A stretch of DNA of 64,000 nucleotides from Miscanthus floridulus. Its lineage: Eukaryota > Streptophyta > Magnoliopsida > Poales > Poaceae. Under the pieces are notes generated by a model. The model searched no databases, was not told the origin of the DNA, and saw only the letters and a list, made by a program, of their open reading frames with translations. The DNA is taken from contig NC_089598.1 of assembly GCF_019320115.1 (NCBI RefSeq), forward strand, positions 28,067,491 to 28,131,490. The letters are read 5' to 3'. This document shows positions 31,955 through 45,060 of the stretch, in pieces. Position 1 is the first letter of the stretch; the number at the start of each line of letters is the position of its first letter. The translations under genes and the position numbers were made by a program.

Positions 31955-33290
31955 GTGCCAGGGGCTCAACCAGTAAAGGTGAGACCATACAGATATTCTC
32001 CTATACAGAAATCTGAGATTGAAAAGCAACTCAAACAGATGCTCTCTCAAGGGGTGATCTGGCCTAGTGCCAGCTCTTTTGCCTCCCCAGCGCTCCTTGT
32101 GAGGAAGAAAGATGGTACATGGAGATTTTGTGTAGATTACAGGCATCTCAATGCAATTACAGTGAAGCATATGTACCCTATGCCAGTTGTTGATGAGCTA
32201 CTAGATGAGTTAGCTGGATCAGAGTTGTTCACTGAACTGGATTTCAGATCAGGGTACCACCAACTCTCTATGGCAACAGGAGAAGAGTATAAAACAGCTT
32301 TTAGAACACATAATGGCCTGTTTGAGTTTTTTGTTATGCCATTTGGTCTTACCAATGCCCCTGCTACTTTCTAGAGTTTCATGAACATTATATTTGCTGA
32401 GCTGCTGAGAAAGGGTGTGCTGATTTTTATGGATGGCATCCTGATTTATTCAAAATCTCTGGAAGAGCATACCAGGCTATTGAAACAAGTCTTCCAGATT
32501 TGGAGCAACATCAATTCTTAATCAAGAAATCCAAGTGTTTTTTTGCTACCAAGCAAGTTGACTATTTGGAACACATTGTTTCAGGGCAAGGAGTGGCTAC
32601 TGACCCAGCTAAGATTCAAGCAGTAACTGTATGGCCTACACCAAAGACTTCTAAGCAGCTCAGAGGGTTTTGGGGGCTCACTGGGTACTATAGGAAGTTT
32701 ATCAAAGATTATGGAATGACCAGTAGACCTTTAACTGAACTGCTGAAGAGGAACACTATTTTTCAGTGGAAAACAATGGCTGAGCAGGCGTTTCAGCTGT
32801 TGAAACAGAAAATGAGTGAAGCCCCAGTTTTGACAGTCCCTGATTTCTCTAAAATCTTTGTGGTGGAGACAGATGCTTGTGATCTGGGATTGGGGCAGTG
32901 CTTATGCAAGATCAACACCCAATTGCGTACTTGAGTAAGCCATTGGGAATAAAAAACCAAGCTCTGTCAGTCTTTGAGAAAGAATGCTTAGCTATTTTGC
33001 TGGCTATTGATAGATGGAGACCATATCTGCAACATCAGAAATTTATCATTAGAATTGATCATAGTAGCCTACAACATCTGACAGAGCAAAGGGTGACATC
33101 TAAATTGCAACATAAGGCTCTTGTTAAATTGATAGATTTGCAGTATGTCATTCAATATAAAAAAGGAATCAATAATGCAGCAGCTGATGCCCTATCTAGG
33201 ATGACTGACAGTGGCAGTATCTGTGCTGTGTCTGATTCAAAAACTGCAGGAGGGCTATGGAGAAGATCAAATGGCCCAACAGCTACTCAC
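31955..33290 (+). pseudogene. Reverse transcriptase and RNase H of the Reina element
   Basis: KKDGTWRFCVDYRHLNAI, ELDFRSGYHQL and MPFGLTNAPATF are clear RT blocks. A TAG follows at 32372. The active-site block at about 32426 reads FMDG where F/YMDD is expected, so the second catalytic Asp is lost. RNase H follows: VVETDACDLGLGQCL, a frameshift near 32900, then LSKPLGIKNQALSVFEKECL and the IDHSSLQHL region to 33230. Confidence 0.85.
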
Positions 33291-34252
33291 TGAGTTAGCC
33301 ATTCATCCTGAGAACAAGGGATTTTCTCTGAAGGAAGGAGTCATTAGGCACAAAGGAAGAGTATGGGTGGGCACCAATACAACTGCTCAGAGAGATATTC
33401 TGATAGCATTGCATGACAGTGGAGTTGGACATTTTGGAATCAATGCAACATATGCTAGGGTGAAGCAGGTGTTCTCATGGCCTGGATTAAAGCAAACTGT
33501 TCAAGATTTTTGTGCAGCAATGTCAAGTATGCCAACAGGCAAAAACAGAAAGAATCAAGTCACCTAGTCTCCTAGAACCTTTACCAGTTCCCTCACAAGC
33601 TTGGGAAATTGTTAGCTTTGGTTTTATTGACGGACTGTCCCAGTCTGATAAGTTCAATGTCATTCTTGTAGTGGTAGATAAATTCACAAAATATGGACAC
33701 TTTCTGCCTATACATCATCCATTCACAGCCTTGCAGATAGCTCAACTCTACATGAATTAGGTCTATAAGCTTCATGGCCTGCCTAAAGCCATCATATCTG
33801 ACAGAGAAGTATTCACAAGTGTTGTGTGGCAGCGGTTGTTCAAATTGTCTGATACAAAGGTGGTGATGAGTTCATCCTATCACCCACAAATTAATGGGCA
33901 GATTGAGCGCTTAAATCAGTGTTTAGAAGCATTTTTTAGATGCACTGTGCATTCCTGTCCCAAGCTGTGGAGTAAATGGCTATCACTGGTAGAGTTTTGG
34001 TACAATACCTCAACACATTCTGCACTTGGAAGATCACCTTTTGAGGTTCTCTATGGCTACTCACCAAGACAGTTGGGAATTGCAAATCTGCAACTTTGCA
34101 CTGTCCCAGACTTAGAACTATGGCTGAAGGAAAGAGAGTTGTTGTCAAATTTGATCAAATAGCAGCTGCGCCCAACAAAGGATGAAGGCACAGGCTGATA
34201 AAAATCGAACTGAAAGAGAGTTACAGGAGGGTGATTCAGTGTTCCTCAAGCT
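33290..34252 (+). pseudogene. Integrase of the Reina element, first part
   Basis: The zinc-binding HHCC region lies at ~33400-33560 (HDSGVGHFGINATYARVKQV; its cysteines are partly out of frame). The DDE core follows with the first Asp in VVDKFTKYGHF or the preceding GFIDGLSQS block (~33620-33690), the second in SDREVFTS (~33799) and the Glu in INGQIERLN (~33893). The reading frame stops at GDSVFLKL, cut at 34252 by the Athila insertion. It continues at 53395. Confidence 0.82.
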
Positions 34253-34257
34253 CTAGC

Positions 34258-35840
34258 TGTTGGCGGTCCTTAACGACCATATCCGGCCGTCAATTAATAT
34301 CCAAAACAAGAGAAATAAACAAACTTTTGATACATATGCATTTACTATTGACATATTTCCACATATATTGGGTACTTAGTGTTTTGTAGAACATACATAT
34401 GAAATACATGGGAATAAGATCAAAAGGCGCAACACAAGAAAGCGTAAAGCAGAAAAGCGCAAAGGAGCCAAGCAAAAGCCCACCTACACGTCAAAACGGG
34501 CCGAGCACCACTAAGGAAGCAACCCAGGCCCAGCCAGCAGTCCACCAGAGCAAGGCTGTTGTGAGCGGGGCCAGCCCTGGTGCGGTCGCACCAGGGGTGC
34601 GCCCGCACCCCCACCACCGCCTCTTGGGCCCACCGTGCTCCGGCGGTTGAATGGCGGCATGCAAAGGTAGCTCAGGGTGGTTTCCTAATTTACTAGGGAC
34701 AAACTGACCTCCAGCTTTGTATAAAAAGAGGAGTGGTGCTCACCTTTCAACATACCTCATTTGAAGCCAAACACCTCACCCTCTCTTGTAATCTTTTACT
34801 TTTAGTAGTACTTTTGGAGCTAGCAAAGCTACCAAGGAGAGCTTGGCTTCTTGGAAGAGAGAAATCCCGATATGAATACTATGAAGGATTCTTCCAAAGT
34901 CTTGCTCTCATATCTTCAATATAGTAGTGTATATGAACTAGAGTATAGTCTACATGTTATAATCATGACACATGAACTAGCATATAATTTCTATGCTATG
35001 AGCTTAACATGTAGAACCCTATGCTTAAACATTCATATAACTTGTATGATTAGAAGTAGAGCTAAGTTGAGGTGGCGATTCATCGTGCCTTCGGGTGTGC
35101 CCATGTCCTATGCTTGTCGATCCGTAGAGTCAGAGTCCCGGGGGATGTGGGTAGTTTCTGTGTAATAGGGCGACGTGCCCGGGTACATGGGGACAGGTGA
35201 ATACATTTCCTACTCCACGGTTGAGGGGTAGGCGGCAGGTGGTGACAGCCCTATCCGTCCCTCGTAATCTCCCATGTTCGGGTAGGGTGTAGGAGTCCAA
35301 ATTGTCAGAGACCAGTACTCGGTGGCCTCCCGACCTATCTCACACTTAGGTCTAGTTCTAACCATGTAATTTGTATGATCATCAATTATTCGTTGCACGG
35401 CTATATTAGAACATGTCTGCTCCATTTAGGAACATTCTTTTATTCTTTGTTTTCCTTTTATCCTTGAGGTTGGCCCAGATGTGTATCCACTATCCTTGAA
35501 ATATCATTTTTACCCTTATCATAGACTATTGGTTCACTATGTAAGTATGTAATCTTGTTCATATCCATGCTAGACTCTTACACCTTGTCTTCCTTTGGGA
35601 AAATATAAATAACGATACCCTGAATACTTCTAGGTGAAATACTACAACGATAGATCCGTGCGCTTGTGGATACTTTCTGTAATCATTAAGAACTATCGTG
35701 TTGGTGTTCCTTGGCAGCGTCACTAAAATTTATCCAAGTCTTAGTGATGGTGTTAAGAAATACCAACAGGTATTTCTAGTGCCATTGCCAGGAATGGATT
35801 CCATCTCCATACTTTGTGATTGCACTAAGAAACGCCAACA
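34258..35840 (+). repeat. 5' LTR of the Athila element
   Basis: Aligned with 51802-53394. It holds a TATA box (GTATAAAAAGAG at 34719-34730) followed by a probable transcript start, and a GGTGCGGTCGCACC inverted motif near 34579. Confidence 0.88.
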
Positions 35841-35848
35841 AACATTTC

Positions 35849-35866
35849 TGGCGCCATTGCCAGGGA
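35849..35866 (+). other. Primer binding site of the Athila element
   Basis: TGGCGCCATTGCCAGGGA lies eight bases after the LTR end. It closely resembles the tRNA-Asp complement TGGCGCCGTTGCCGGGGA used by Athila elements. Confidence 0.7.
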
Positions 35867-36131
35867 AGGCATAGGTGAAAAGAATCTAGAAGGACATGAT
35901 CATGATCACATGCATGTAATGGTAGCCATAGTTTATGCAGGCTAAGTCTATGTGTTTTCTTCCTGTTGTGGGTGAAAACAGGTTAGTGTATGACCAGTTT
36001 CGTCTTGCTGGAAAACTACACCGATAATCCAGAGGTGCTCCTAAGGAAGAATAGGTCTTGCACCGCTTCTTCCCTCCGCTACTCCGTCGGCAGTTGGACC
36101 AGTCACCCCCGCACCATCCGCTACTACGGCT

Positions 36132-37370
36132 ATGGCTAAGTCACTTCGCGCCTACTCCACCCCCACTGTTGCCAACGTGCACATTGGGCCCGCTGTCAAC
36201 ACGGGCATCGAAAACTTTAAGCTTCGCATTGGCCTAATCACGATGCTGCAGGCAAACTAGTTCTGTGGTTTGCCTAGCGAGGACGCAAACGCACACCTCC
36301 AACACTTCCTTGAGCTGTGCGACACCATCGTCATAAAAGATGTCGCACCAGCAAGCATCAAGCTCCATCTGTTTCCCTTCTCCCTTGCGGGGAAGGCGAA
36401 GCAGTGGTTCTATAAAGAAAAGGAAGCTATCAACATATGGGACAAATGTTTCACAACGTTCCTCGCGAAGTTTTTCTCCATGGGCAAAACCAATGCCCTG
36501 ACGGTGAAAATTTTAAACTTCTAGCAGAATTCCATGGAATCTATCCCAAAGGTGGGAGAGGCTGCAGGATTACATCTAGACATGCCCGCACCATGGGATA
36601 GAAAACTGGCTTGTGCTCCAAAACTTCTATGATGGGCTAACACCCATGTCGAAGGGGCACATTGATGCCGCTGCTGGAGGCACGTTTCTTTCCCTCACCA
36701 TCGATGAAGCTACGGCTCTCATCGAGAAGATGGTGTCAAATCAAAGCCGGGGAAAGAAAGAAAACAACAAAAAGGCATGAATACCGTGAAGGAGACGGAT
36801 ATGCTTGCCGTAAAAATGAATTTATTATTAAAAAGACTGAACGAAAGGGCCCACGAGAAAGAAGCCATGAAGGCCACCATTTAGGCCTTGGATTCGCAAA
36901 TGACAAGCAAAGTCTGTGGAGAAGTCAGACACTCGGGGAACGATTGCCCCAAAACCCATGAAGAAGCATCCTACACCAATAACGGGTTCCGACAACAAAA
37001 TAACAACGGGTGAAACAATCAGTCCCGCCGGCAAGGAGGTAACAATAATTACAATTGAAATTTCAATTTCAAACCAACCCTGCTTGAAAGACCTGGTCTT
37101 AGGCTAGGCTAAAATCAATGAAAATATCACTAAAAAGCTAATGTTTAATGATAAAATGATTCAAAATATAAATTCTAATTTTGAAAATTTATCCTCCTCC
37201 ATCAAGAATCAATTAAGTTTTAATAAAATGATTGAAACGTAAATAGCACAAATAGCTACTGCTATTCCTGTCAACAACATGGAGAAAACCCCGGGGCAAC
37301 CCGAGAATTCCCCGAGTTTGTTCATGCAGCTACAGACTAATGAAGGAGGAGAGGTCCTGCCCAACGGACT
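36132..37370 (+). pseudogene. Gag of the Athila element
   Basis: Starts MAKSLRAYSTPTVANVHIGP at 36132. The Retrotrans_gag core reads FCGLPSEDANAHLQHFLELC and LAGKAKQWFYKEKEA at 36260-36430. A zinc-knuckle remnant VCGEVRHSGNDCP at ~36910 has lost its first Cys. Stops at 36258 and 36522 and several frame changes show it is dead. Similarity fades at about 37370, where protease and RT would be expected but are absent. Confidence 0.8.
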
Positions 37371-38044
37371 ATAAATGTCGAGTCCTTACCAAAGGTAAAT
37401 CGGTAGTTATCTTTAAAAATTCAAAATTTCAAAATTTTAAATTTTCAAAATTCAATATTTAAAATTTTACTTCAAAATAAACTTTTTAGAAAAATAAAAT
37501 AAAAATCATTTTTTGATAATATAGATTTTTCTTTTATTATTTCTCATTTTTTAAAAAAATCAAAATATAATAAAAGCTAAGTTGGAAAATCAATTTCGTG
37601 AGCAAAATTTCAAAACCGAGGGAAGCACCAACGGCTACATCTTCAAAATGGCCGTTGGGAGCTACTGGCCAAAGGGGGGCAGCAGCAGGCCCACCTCTGG
37701 TGTGGGCATACCAAGGGTGCGGGCGCACCCTGTTTGGTGCCGCTGGCCCTGCCACTTCTCCAACGGCTCCTAGCCGTTGCTCCCACCCCCACTCGGCCAG
37801 TCCTCTGCTCTGTAAATCCTGAGAGCTCGGGGTTAAGGCCCTCCTCACCCTCACACTATCCATTTTTCACTCCCTCTCACTCTCTTTGCTTCACCACTTG
37901 CAAAATATTTTTCCACAAAGCTTGAGAGCAAGGAAATTCTACAGAAAATTCATAGGCTCAAGACCACCACGCCAAGCTCGTGGGTTGTTCAATTTATTTT
38001 CGCTAACGTAACCCTATTTTCGAGCTTGTTGTGTTGTTTTTGCC
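37371..38044 (+). other. Spacer in place of pol, and leader of the Athila ORF
   Basis: AT-rich repeats (TTCAAAATTTC-type, 37400-37570) are followed by a GC-rich leader and a CT-rich stretch before the ATG at 38045. No RT or integrase motif occurs in any frame, so the pol region has been lost from this lineage or copy. Confidence 0.7.
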
Positions 38045-38092
38045 ATGGGTAAGTTTAGTAGGAAGCTCGTCGGCACTCTCAAGAAGGTCGTG

Positions 38093-41063
38093 TGAAGCAT
38101 CCCTGGTCATCCAAGAACTCAAATGTGATATAATACTAGTCCCAGGAGGCTAGTAACACATTTATTATATCAGATAAGTCTTAGTCCAGTAGTATCGACA
38201 AGCGTGGGCAATGAAGACATGCCACGATTAGAAGTAACCAGAACATAATATAGGAATCACAGTGAAACATCTGACGGGTCCCAATGCCACAAGCATAGTT
38301 GGGTGCAGACACGACCTTACTCGAACGTAACTTTGGGATTGAAGTTCGGATCTTCCTCTGTTCAACAAAAAGGGTGAGTACAAAGTACTTAGCAAGTCCA
38401 ACCTTACCCTACAGAAGGGGATAACAGTACATGCATATGGATATATCAAGGATAAGGCTTGGTTTTATTTGCATAATGCTATCTTTAGACACATGCAAGG
38501 TTTCATTTCATAAATACATTTGCAAAAGTCATCTATTTTCCGTGTATATAAGAGTAATTATGAAAAAGGGGTTTGTCATAATTTTAAGTGCTGTTGAACA
38601 CGTTCCCACAACACATGGTCGTCAACCATTTCTTTCCAAAATCACACTCATTCATATTTCCACTCATGCCAACCCATCTAGTTGTCGAAACCAAACGATA
38701 ACCCGTCTGAGACCGCGAACATGACTATCTAGATAGATTTTACACTCTACAGATGTTGTACATTTTTACTACAAGTAGGATACTGTAACTTAACACCGTC
38801 ATGCAAGCATAGATTCATCAGAGCCATTACCCTCCATAGCTGAATACTGGTGCTCACCATGGGCACACTAAGGCAACAATATCATAATACAACAATTTTG
38901 CAGAGCTCACTACATTTCATACAATTTCTCGGTTTCCACATCCATCTCTTAGTGTCCCGTTGCACACCTGCCTCCAGGTGATTGCCATACAAACTAGAGG
39001 GATTTAGACTAAGCCTTGCCACATACAAGGTCAAGTGGTTGTACGATAAAATGAGTTAGGTGAGATGAATCATCAACTCAGTCCTTAATCGAGACAAAAC
39101 GAATATCTTCACGCTTAACCACAAAAGGTACAAGCCACAACACCACGACATCCCACAAAAGGGATCTGATCCGCTCTATCTCTAGGGTAATCACCATATA
39201 TAACTTGTTCATTAACCCTTTCACAATACTCACAACTTATCCTCACCACTCACACAGTTTTCCTTTAAAATCATTGTATTTGAGAAATAATAGTGATGAG
39301 TATCCATGATGGTACCAAGTCCTAAGCATTTCTAAGTAACGATATTTTATCATAGCATAATATTTATTCCTAGGTTTGAACAAGACAATTATCAGATAAT
39401 ATTAATCCAAGGATGGCTATTCAAATGGGTATATCGTACGTACATGCAATATTTAAAATGGCTTCTGCGGGTTGTGTTAAAAAATAGGATCAACATGCAT
39501 CAAAGGGATTAGATTGGACTTGCCTCTGTCTGCGTCCTTGAAAAACTCCTACTGGTAGTTTAGGTCCTCGGCGTCAAACTCGCGGTACTCGTCTCCGACA
39601 TCCTCGTTCTCCAGCTCGTTCACTCCGTCAGCCAGAATGCGCAAACTAACACAATCAAATAATAACACTTACGCAAATGAGATCTAAAATCATGAAATTT
39701 ATACATGAGATAGGTTTTGATTTAAGATAAATTTAGAAAGAAGAAGCGATGGAATCGGAGTTCGGACATGGGAGATATGGATTTTAGAAGATGGTTGTTT
39801 GTTTGATGCAAAATGAAATATTCATATTTGCATGCACGTGATTGGCCTGCTGTTGGGTTCGTGCAGTGCTTGCTGGAGAGGTGTTCCATGCTTGCTGGCT
39901 CTAAACAAGCTTTGGCCTTTTGGTCTTGGGCCCATAGGAACACAACAGAGGGAGAGGGGTACAAAACACAGAAAGGGACAGAGCAAGGGCGTCGTCGTGC
40001 TCCTCAGGCACACGTCTGCCATGGACGGCTGTTGGAGCTCGGCTAGCGGGTGATTTTGGCTACCATTCTCGAATCCAAGGGCATAGGGAGGGAGAGGAGA
40101 GGTAGGGGATTCACGTAGGCTAGCTACCTTGGCCGATTGCAGCGCGGGGAGGGAGAACGACAGGCGCTCTCCTCTCTGTGCAAGGACATAGGAGGAAGAA
40201 GATAAGCGAGGGGTGGGTGGCTGCGGAGCTGAGCGGCTCAGCGTGGTTGGCGTGGTGGAGGAGAGTCAAGAGGCGAGAGGGGCGCCCCTTGTATAAGCAG
40301 CTGTAGGAGCGTGCTCAACACCACGGCATGGCCACGATAGAGCTGGCACGCAGAGGACGGGCGACGTGTGTGGTGCAGCTGACGCCTGTGCAGCGTGGCG
40401 TGGGGCAGTAGCTTTGCAGAGCTATGGAACAAGGCGAGCAGCGGGTGGCCATGGCGCTGAGCCGACAGCCGCGTTGACGGTGCAGCGGACGCCGGGATAG
40501 CGCGGCATGCATGGCGCAGCACGGCGTGCAGCAGCAATTTTGGCAGAGCGATGGGACGATGGGCGGTGGCGTCTAGCATAATAGCGTATGGGCAGTGGCA
40601 GCTCAGTGTGGTTTAATGCACGGCTAGTGCTGGAGCGTGTTGGCTCTGCTGGTACTTGCTTGCTTTGCTTTGCTCTATCTATTGATGTTGTTGTTATAAG
40701 TGGAAGAGAAAGAAGAGGAAGGTGGGGCCGACGATGTCGCGGTGGTGCGTGGGCGCTGTGGTTGGCGAGGGGGGGCCGAGCATGGGTGCGTCACGGCGGT
40801 AGTGGTGGGGCCAGTGCACGTGGGCACTGTCGGGCGAGGGCAAGCGGAGTGCGCGCGAGGGAGCGAGGTGGGGGACGACAAGAGATATTCTCGTGGTGGC
40901 GTGCGGGGTATATATTTGGACAAGAGGACAGACAGATATATACGAGGTGGATTTAAGTAGGAAGGGGATTTGAAAAGAGCTCAAATGACTTTAGTTTTCA
41001 AAATAGATTTTGAAAATATTTTTAAGCGAGTGATTTTATGAATTATATTTTTGGGATGCTACA
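38093..41063. mobile_element. Large solo LTR (2971 bp), possibly Tekay-like
   Basis: Ends TGAAGCATCCC and GGGATGCTACA are inverted. The flanks TCGTG (38088-38092) and CCGTG (41064-41068) form a target duplication with one change. The Athila ORF reads through exactly when it is removed. No internal coding domain, primer site or polypurine tract is present. The length and CATCCC termini recall large chromovirus LTRs, but the family is not certain. GC-rich frames at 40240-40960 are not supported as genes. Confidence 0.85.
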
Positions 41064-41261
41064 CCGTGGGAGCAAGCTCAAGTCGCTCCTGCGGAAGCTT
41101 AAGTGCACGCTACACCGAGCACGAAGAGAGGCTGATGCATGAAGATAAAGAAACCGAACCAACGGAAGAGCAAGAAGAGGAGCAAGAACAACTAATGAAG
41201 GAAGGTGATGATGATCCCCACCTCGACTTGGAAGGAGACCAGGAGACACAAGTGTACAACC

Positions 41262-42532
41262 TGAAAGTGCAATCAAGCCCCAATTATGGGTTTTGGTGAT
41301 AATGACCATGCAATTAAAGGACTAATAAGATTTATCGAGATGACAAGCAGGGAATTTATAATCGAGGATGTTATACAAAATGGAGGAGTCCCCAATTTAC
41401 AAATGGTGACAACATCAAACTCAAAGGAGGTTTAAATTCTTTTGTACTTTGAATTTGAGTATAGGAATGCCATACTATAAAAGGGAACATAATAAACTTG
41501 TTATAGTGTGCAACTAAGTGCTCCATCGTATTCACATACATCCTTAGTTGCTCAGCCAAGACAACCATCCTTTCACTGATTTCGTCCTTGCTATCTTGCC
41601 TGGTGCGACAGTGCCGCACCTAAAGAGAGGCACTGTCGTAGTTGAGCCATGGCACTGCCGTGACTTAACTGACCATTGGGGGTTGGGGGTTGGGGGTATT
41701 TGTACCTCTCACACTCCTCTCCAATGGCTCTTCTTCCACCTCTAGCCATTCAGACTGACCTAAACAAAAAAGTGCTCACTCTCTCTCTTCTCTATTGGTG
41801 ACCTTGAGCTCCCAAGCATTTCTTTGTGATTTCCCTATCAATCCTTGAGAGAAAAAGCTCCAAAACTCGATTAGAGAGTAGATTCACTAATTCCCAAACC
41901 CTAAGAGCACTTGGTTCGCGTTTTAGCCAGTGGATTGTGTTTGTTACTCTTGGAGCTTGCTCCTAGCCAGCTAGAGCATCGCTCGTGGAGCTTGACAACT
42001 TGTGTGGTAGCCCCAGGAGGTTTGTAACCATCTCTTAAAGCTAGTAAACTCACCCCTCATCTCAAGAGTTAACTCTCTTGACTTGAGATCGAGGAAGGGT
42101 TGCGAAGCCCTAAGCCTTATTGGCTAACCTCAACAACGTAGACTTAGGCAAGCCTTGGTGGCGAGCTAAACCATGGGATAAATACTTGTGTCACCTTGTG
42201 CTTGTTTTACTTCCATTGCATTTCATATTGTTGTGTGAGGTGATTTCTAGGGTTTGAGGTCGATCTACTTGCATACTCTTGTGCTACCACTTCTAGCCGT
42301 CGATCTATGAACTATATACCTATAGAAAGCTTAGTAATTTCTTCGATCTAAGTTTTCATTCATAGATTTTGAACTGTGCCTTGAAGTTGTCTATAGATGC
42401 GGCAGTGCCGCTATTCTAGCGCGGTAGTGCCGCGGGCTCAGAGCGGTAGTGTCGCGAGTTGAATTTGACGTTTGCTCAAGTTTTGTTTTAATAGGCATAT
42501 TCATCCCCTCTAGGCTAACTAGAGATCCTACA
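41262..42532 (+). mobile_element. SIRE/Maximus-type Copia solo LTR (1271 bp)
   Basis: Starts TGAAAGTGCAATCAAGCCCC and ends AGAGATCCTACA. A perfect CAACC duplication lies at 41257-41261 and 42533-42537. From ~41728 it matches the truncated LTR at 45061-45506, so both belong to one family. Removing it restores the Athila ORF frame. Confidence 0.92.
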
Positions 42533-43900
42533 CAACCTCATCAAGAACTACGAGTTCATCCACATGCCTATGTATGACCCTGACCTTCTCCAAAAGATAG
42601 GTATGGACATCGAATTCACCACCATCTGGAAAGCCATTGGATGGGAGAACATTGCTCCCGTTGACGAGCAAGGTTCTCGCCTCCTAACAATTCAATTTTA
42701 TGCTCTTTGCAAGAAGTTGAGGGTGGGATTACTTTCTGTCTTTTTGAGCAAGAATATTATCTTACAAGGAGAAATCTCAGTTCTCACTTAGGCTTTAATA
42801 CAAAATGTTCAATTGACTTAGATCATGCTCTGAAAGGTTTTAATCACCATGAATTTTGGAGAGTAATTTTGGGTCAAAACGTAGTTGGCAAGTTTCAACC
42901 TCAAAATATGAATATTCATCATCCTACTTTGAGGTTCATGCATCGATGGATTGCCATGACTTTGTTCGCTAGACAGGACATTCGATTTATTTACCATGCA
43001 GAAATGCAAATTCTCTATGCTATGCTTAAAAAGATTAAAATTGCTCCTGTGAAAGAAATTTTTAAACATTGGTTAGAAACATTCAAGGCTTCTACATCTA
43101 TCTCTTGCACGTCCCTTGTGACTCGTATTGCCACTAGTATTGGTGCATTGGATGGACAAGATGTGACATACATCTCTACTCCACGCATCAGTATTAATGA
43201 GCACTACTTGATGCAAGGGAATCATTTGAAATATGATGATGCAGGGAACCTTGTGTTTTTCTTCCTGCGGTATAAAAACGAGATTATGTTATCTAACCCA
43301 AAACTCTCTTTGTATAAGTCCTCGGAGCTAACTTTCACTCTTATCGAGCAAGAGGAAGCACACAGGAGTTCTGTTTCTCGTAGGTCAACACGGAGCAGGA
43401 CTAGGAACGAAGCAGACAGCTCTCAACGGCCACCACCAACACCGACACCACTTGTGCCTTAGGCGTACCATGCGGAGTGGTTTCCAGCCATGCAGACGCC
43501 TGGGTTCACACTCGGGTACCAACCCGGCTAGGGACACACCCTGTAACCACACAAGTCCGATGGATTGGGATGGCATGAGGCTGATGATTTATCATGAAGA
43601 CATGCTCACTCCTCCGACTTCGAGGGACTACCACCACCCATCTAGCCACGACAGTCTACTTCGGATCATCACGAGCTAGACGGCATGAACACCTGCCACC
43701 AAGGACTATAGATCCGCACAGGTAAAATACAAAATACACTTAACACTCATGTGCAGGATACAATCTAGTGGCAGCTTCAACAGCAGCAACAGATGGTGCA
43801 AATGAACGCACTGCTGAAGCAACAGAACAACGCGCAGGTGACCTACCTACGGTCCATGGGATACAATCCTCAACCATAGGCCATGAGCTAGCTTAGGGGA

Positions 43901-44256
43901 GGACCCCACAGAGGCAACTTGTATCTTTTATTTTTCATATTTTTAAATTGTCGCATTTATTTTCAGCATTGATTTAATTATTAGCATTTAAAAAAATTAA
44001 AAATACAAAAAACAAAATATGATAAACATACCAAAAATATGAATTTCACTCTCATATGTGTTTTAAGAATGTTTAGTTTCTCCTATGTTAAAATGATGAA
44101 TAGTTGCTCTGTCTATAATTTATCTGTGCCTAGGCTGTAACTTAGTATTCCCTAAGATTTAAGTTTGTTGACTGAAAATGTCTCATCCTAAAAACTTGAA
44201 AACTTGTGGGTTGCAAATGCATGCCCCTTTTCTAAGTAGTTGCGAGTTATGATATG
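43901..44256 (+). other. Athila 3' untranslated region, first part
   Basis: AT-rich with AAAAATACAAAAAACAAAAT-type tracts. No ORF or recognisable motif. Confidence 0.5.
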
Positions 44257-44575
44257 GTACATGTTGACTGTCATTAACACCAATTATAAACTGTCAACAT
44301 AACCTGCATATATACTTAATTCTATCACTAAACATAGTTATAGGGTTTGATTCTAACAAATTCCACAAGTTTTGGTGCTCTCACTTGTCTCGCAGGATAT
44401 TTAATTTTTCACAGAACAAAATTATCTCAAATGGTGAATGTGCACCATTGTGAAGAGCTCGTGGAGCTGATCGAAACAGATATATTATTTGCTATATTTG
44501 GAGCTCAGAATGAAAAGATATAAATTTTGCAAATAAAAGAAAAACTCCACATCACGAGCTACGGGATTAATTGGG

Positions 44576-45060
44576 CCCAATTCAGAATTTGTCCCATAAA
44601 GACCATGTGCATTTTAATAAGGTATGGTGGAAAGTTTAGTACCAATGAGGCTAAATAAGAGGAAGAGGGTGCTAGGCGCCCCCATATATAGCAGCTCCTA
44701 TCCCCTCCCTAGAGCCATCCTAAAACCCTAATTCATAACCTCATTCTAGGATCAAGGCATCAAGAGAAGATTAGTCCTTTATATGATCTAGTCTTGTAAA
44801 TAAAAATATTGAGTTAGAGAGTGAGGAAAGAGTTTGGAGGAAGTGCTGGCCTATCGGTGTTACCTCTATGGCTTGTACTTTGGCGGATCTTGGCTTCTCC
44901 AAGTCTACATTTGAGATACCTCTGGTAATTGAATTCTATTTAAAATAAGTTTTGTGCTCTTTTGTTCACGGGTTCACAGTTCTTTTGAGTGCTCTACTCC
45001 TTGTTAGATCTCTAGATTAGAGTAGTAATCGTTAGCATAAGCGTGGTGCTTAGGCTATCG
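44576..45060 (+). repeat. Left copy of the 485-bp direct repeat
   Basis: Starts at CCCAATTCAGAATTTG and ends GTGGTGCTTAGGCTATCG. It differs from the right copy by roughly 6-8% by eye, including small indels. Confidence 0.88.

Larger units (their letters stand above)
38045..43900 (+). pseudogene. Athila ORF (env-position protein), split by two solo LTRs
   Basis: Three pieces are collinear: 38045-38092 (MGKFSRKLVGTLKKV), 41069-41261 (a Glu-rich segment, EEQEEEQEQLMKEGDDDPHL) and 42538-43462. The last contains FIHMPMYDPDLLQKIGMDIE, IGWENIAPVDEQGSRLLTIQ and TLRFMHRWIAMTLFARQD. That part matches the grass ATHILA ORF family (Pfam ATHILA, from memory). A frameshift lies near 42715. A Gln-rich tail (QQQQQMVQMNALLKQQNN) follows at ~43770-43880 after a stop. 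The gaps are the solo LTRs 38093-41063 and 41262-42532. Function unknown; it occupies the position of an envelope-like ORF. Confidence 0.8.

Noticed and set aside
29971..34162. Functional autonomous Reina element
   Set aside because: Stops in gag, lost RT Asp and frameshifts in RNase H and integrase rule this out.
35849..35866. Possible tRNA gene fragment
   Set aside because: The tRNA-like sequence is the primer binding site right after an LTR; no cloverleaf surrounds it.
40238..40984. Overlapping ORFs of 82-122 residues on both strands
   Set aside because: They lie within a solo LTR bounded by inverted ends and a target duplication; no motif and no consistent strand.
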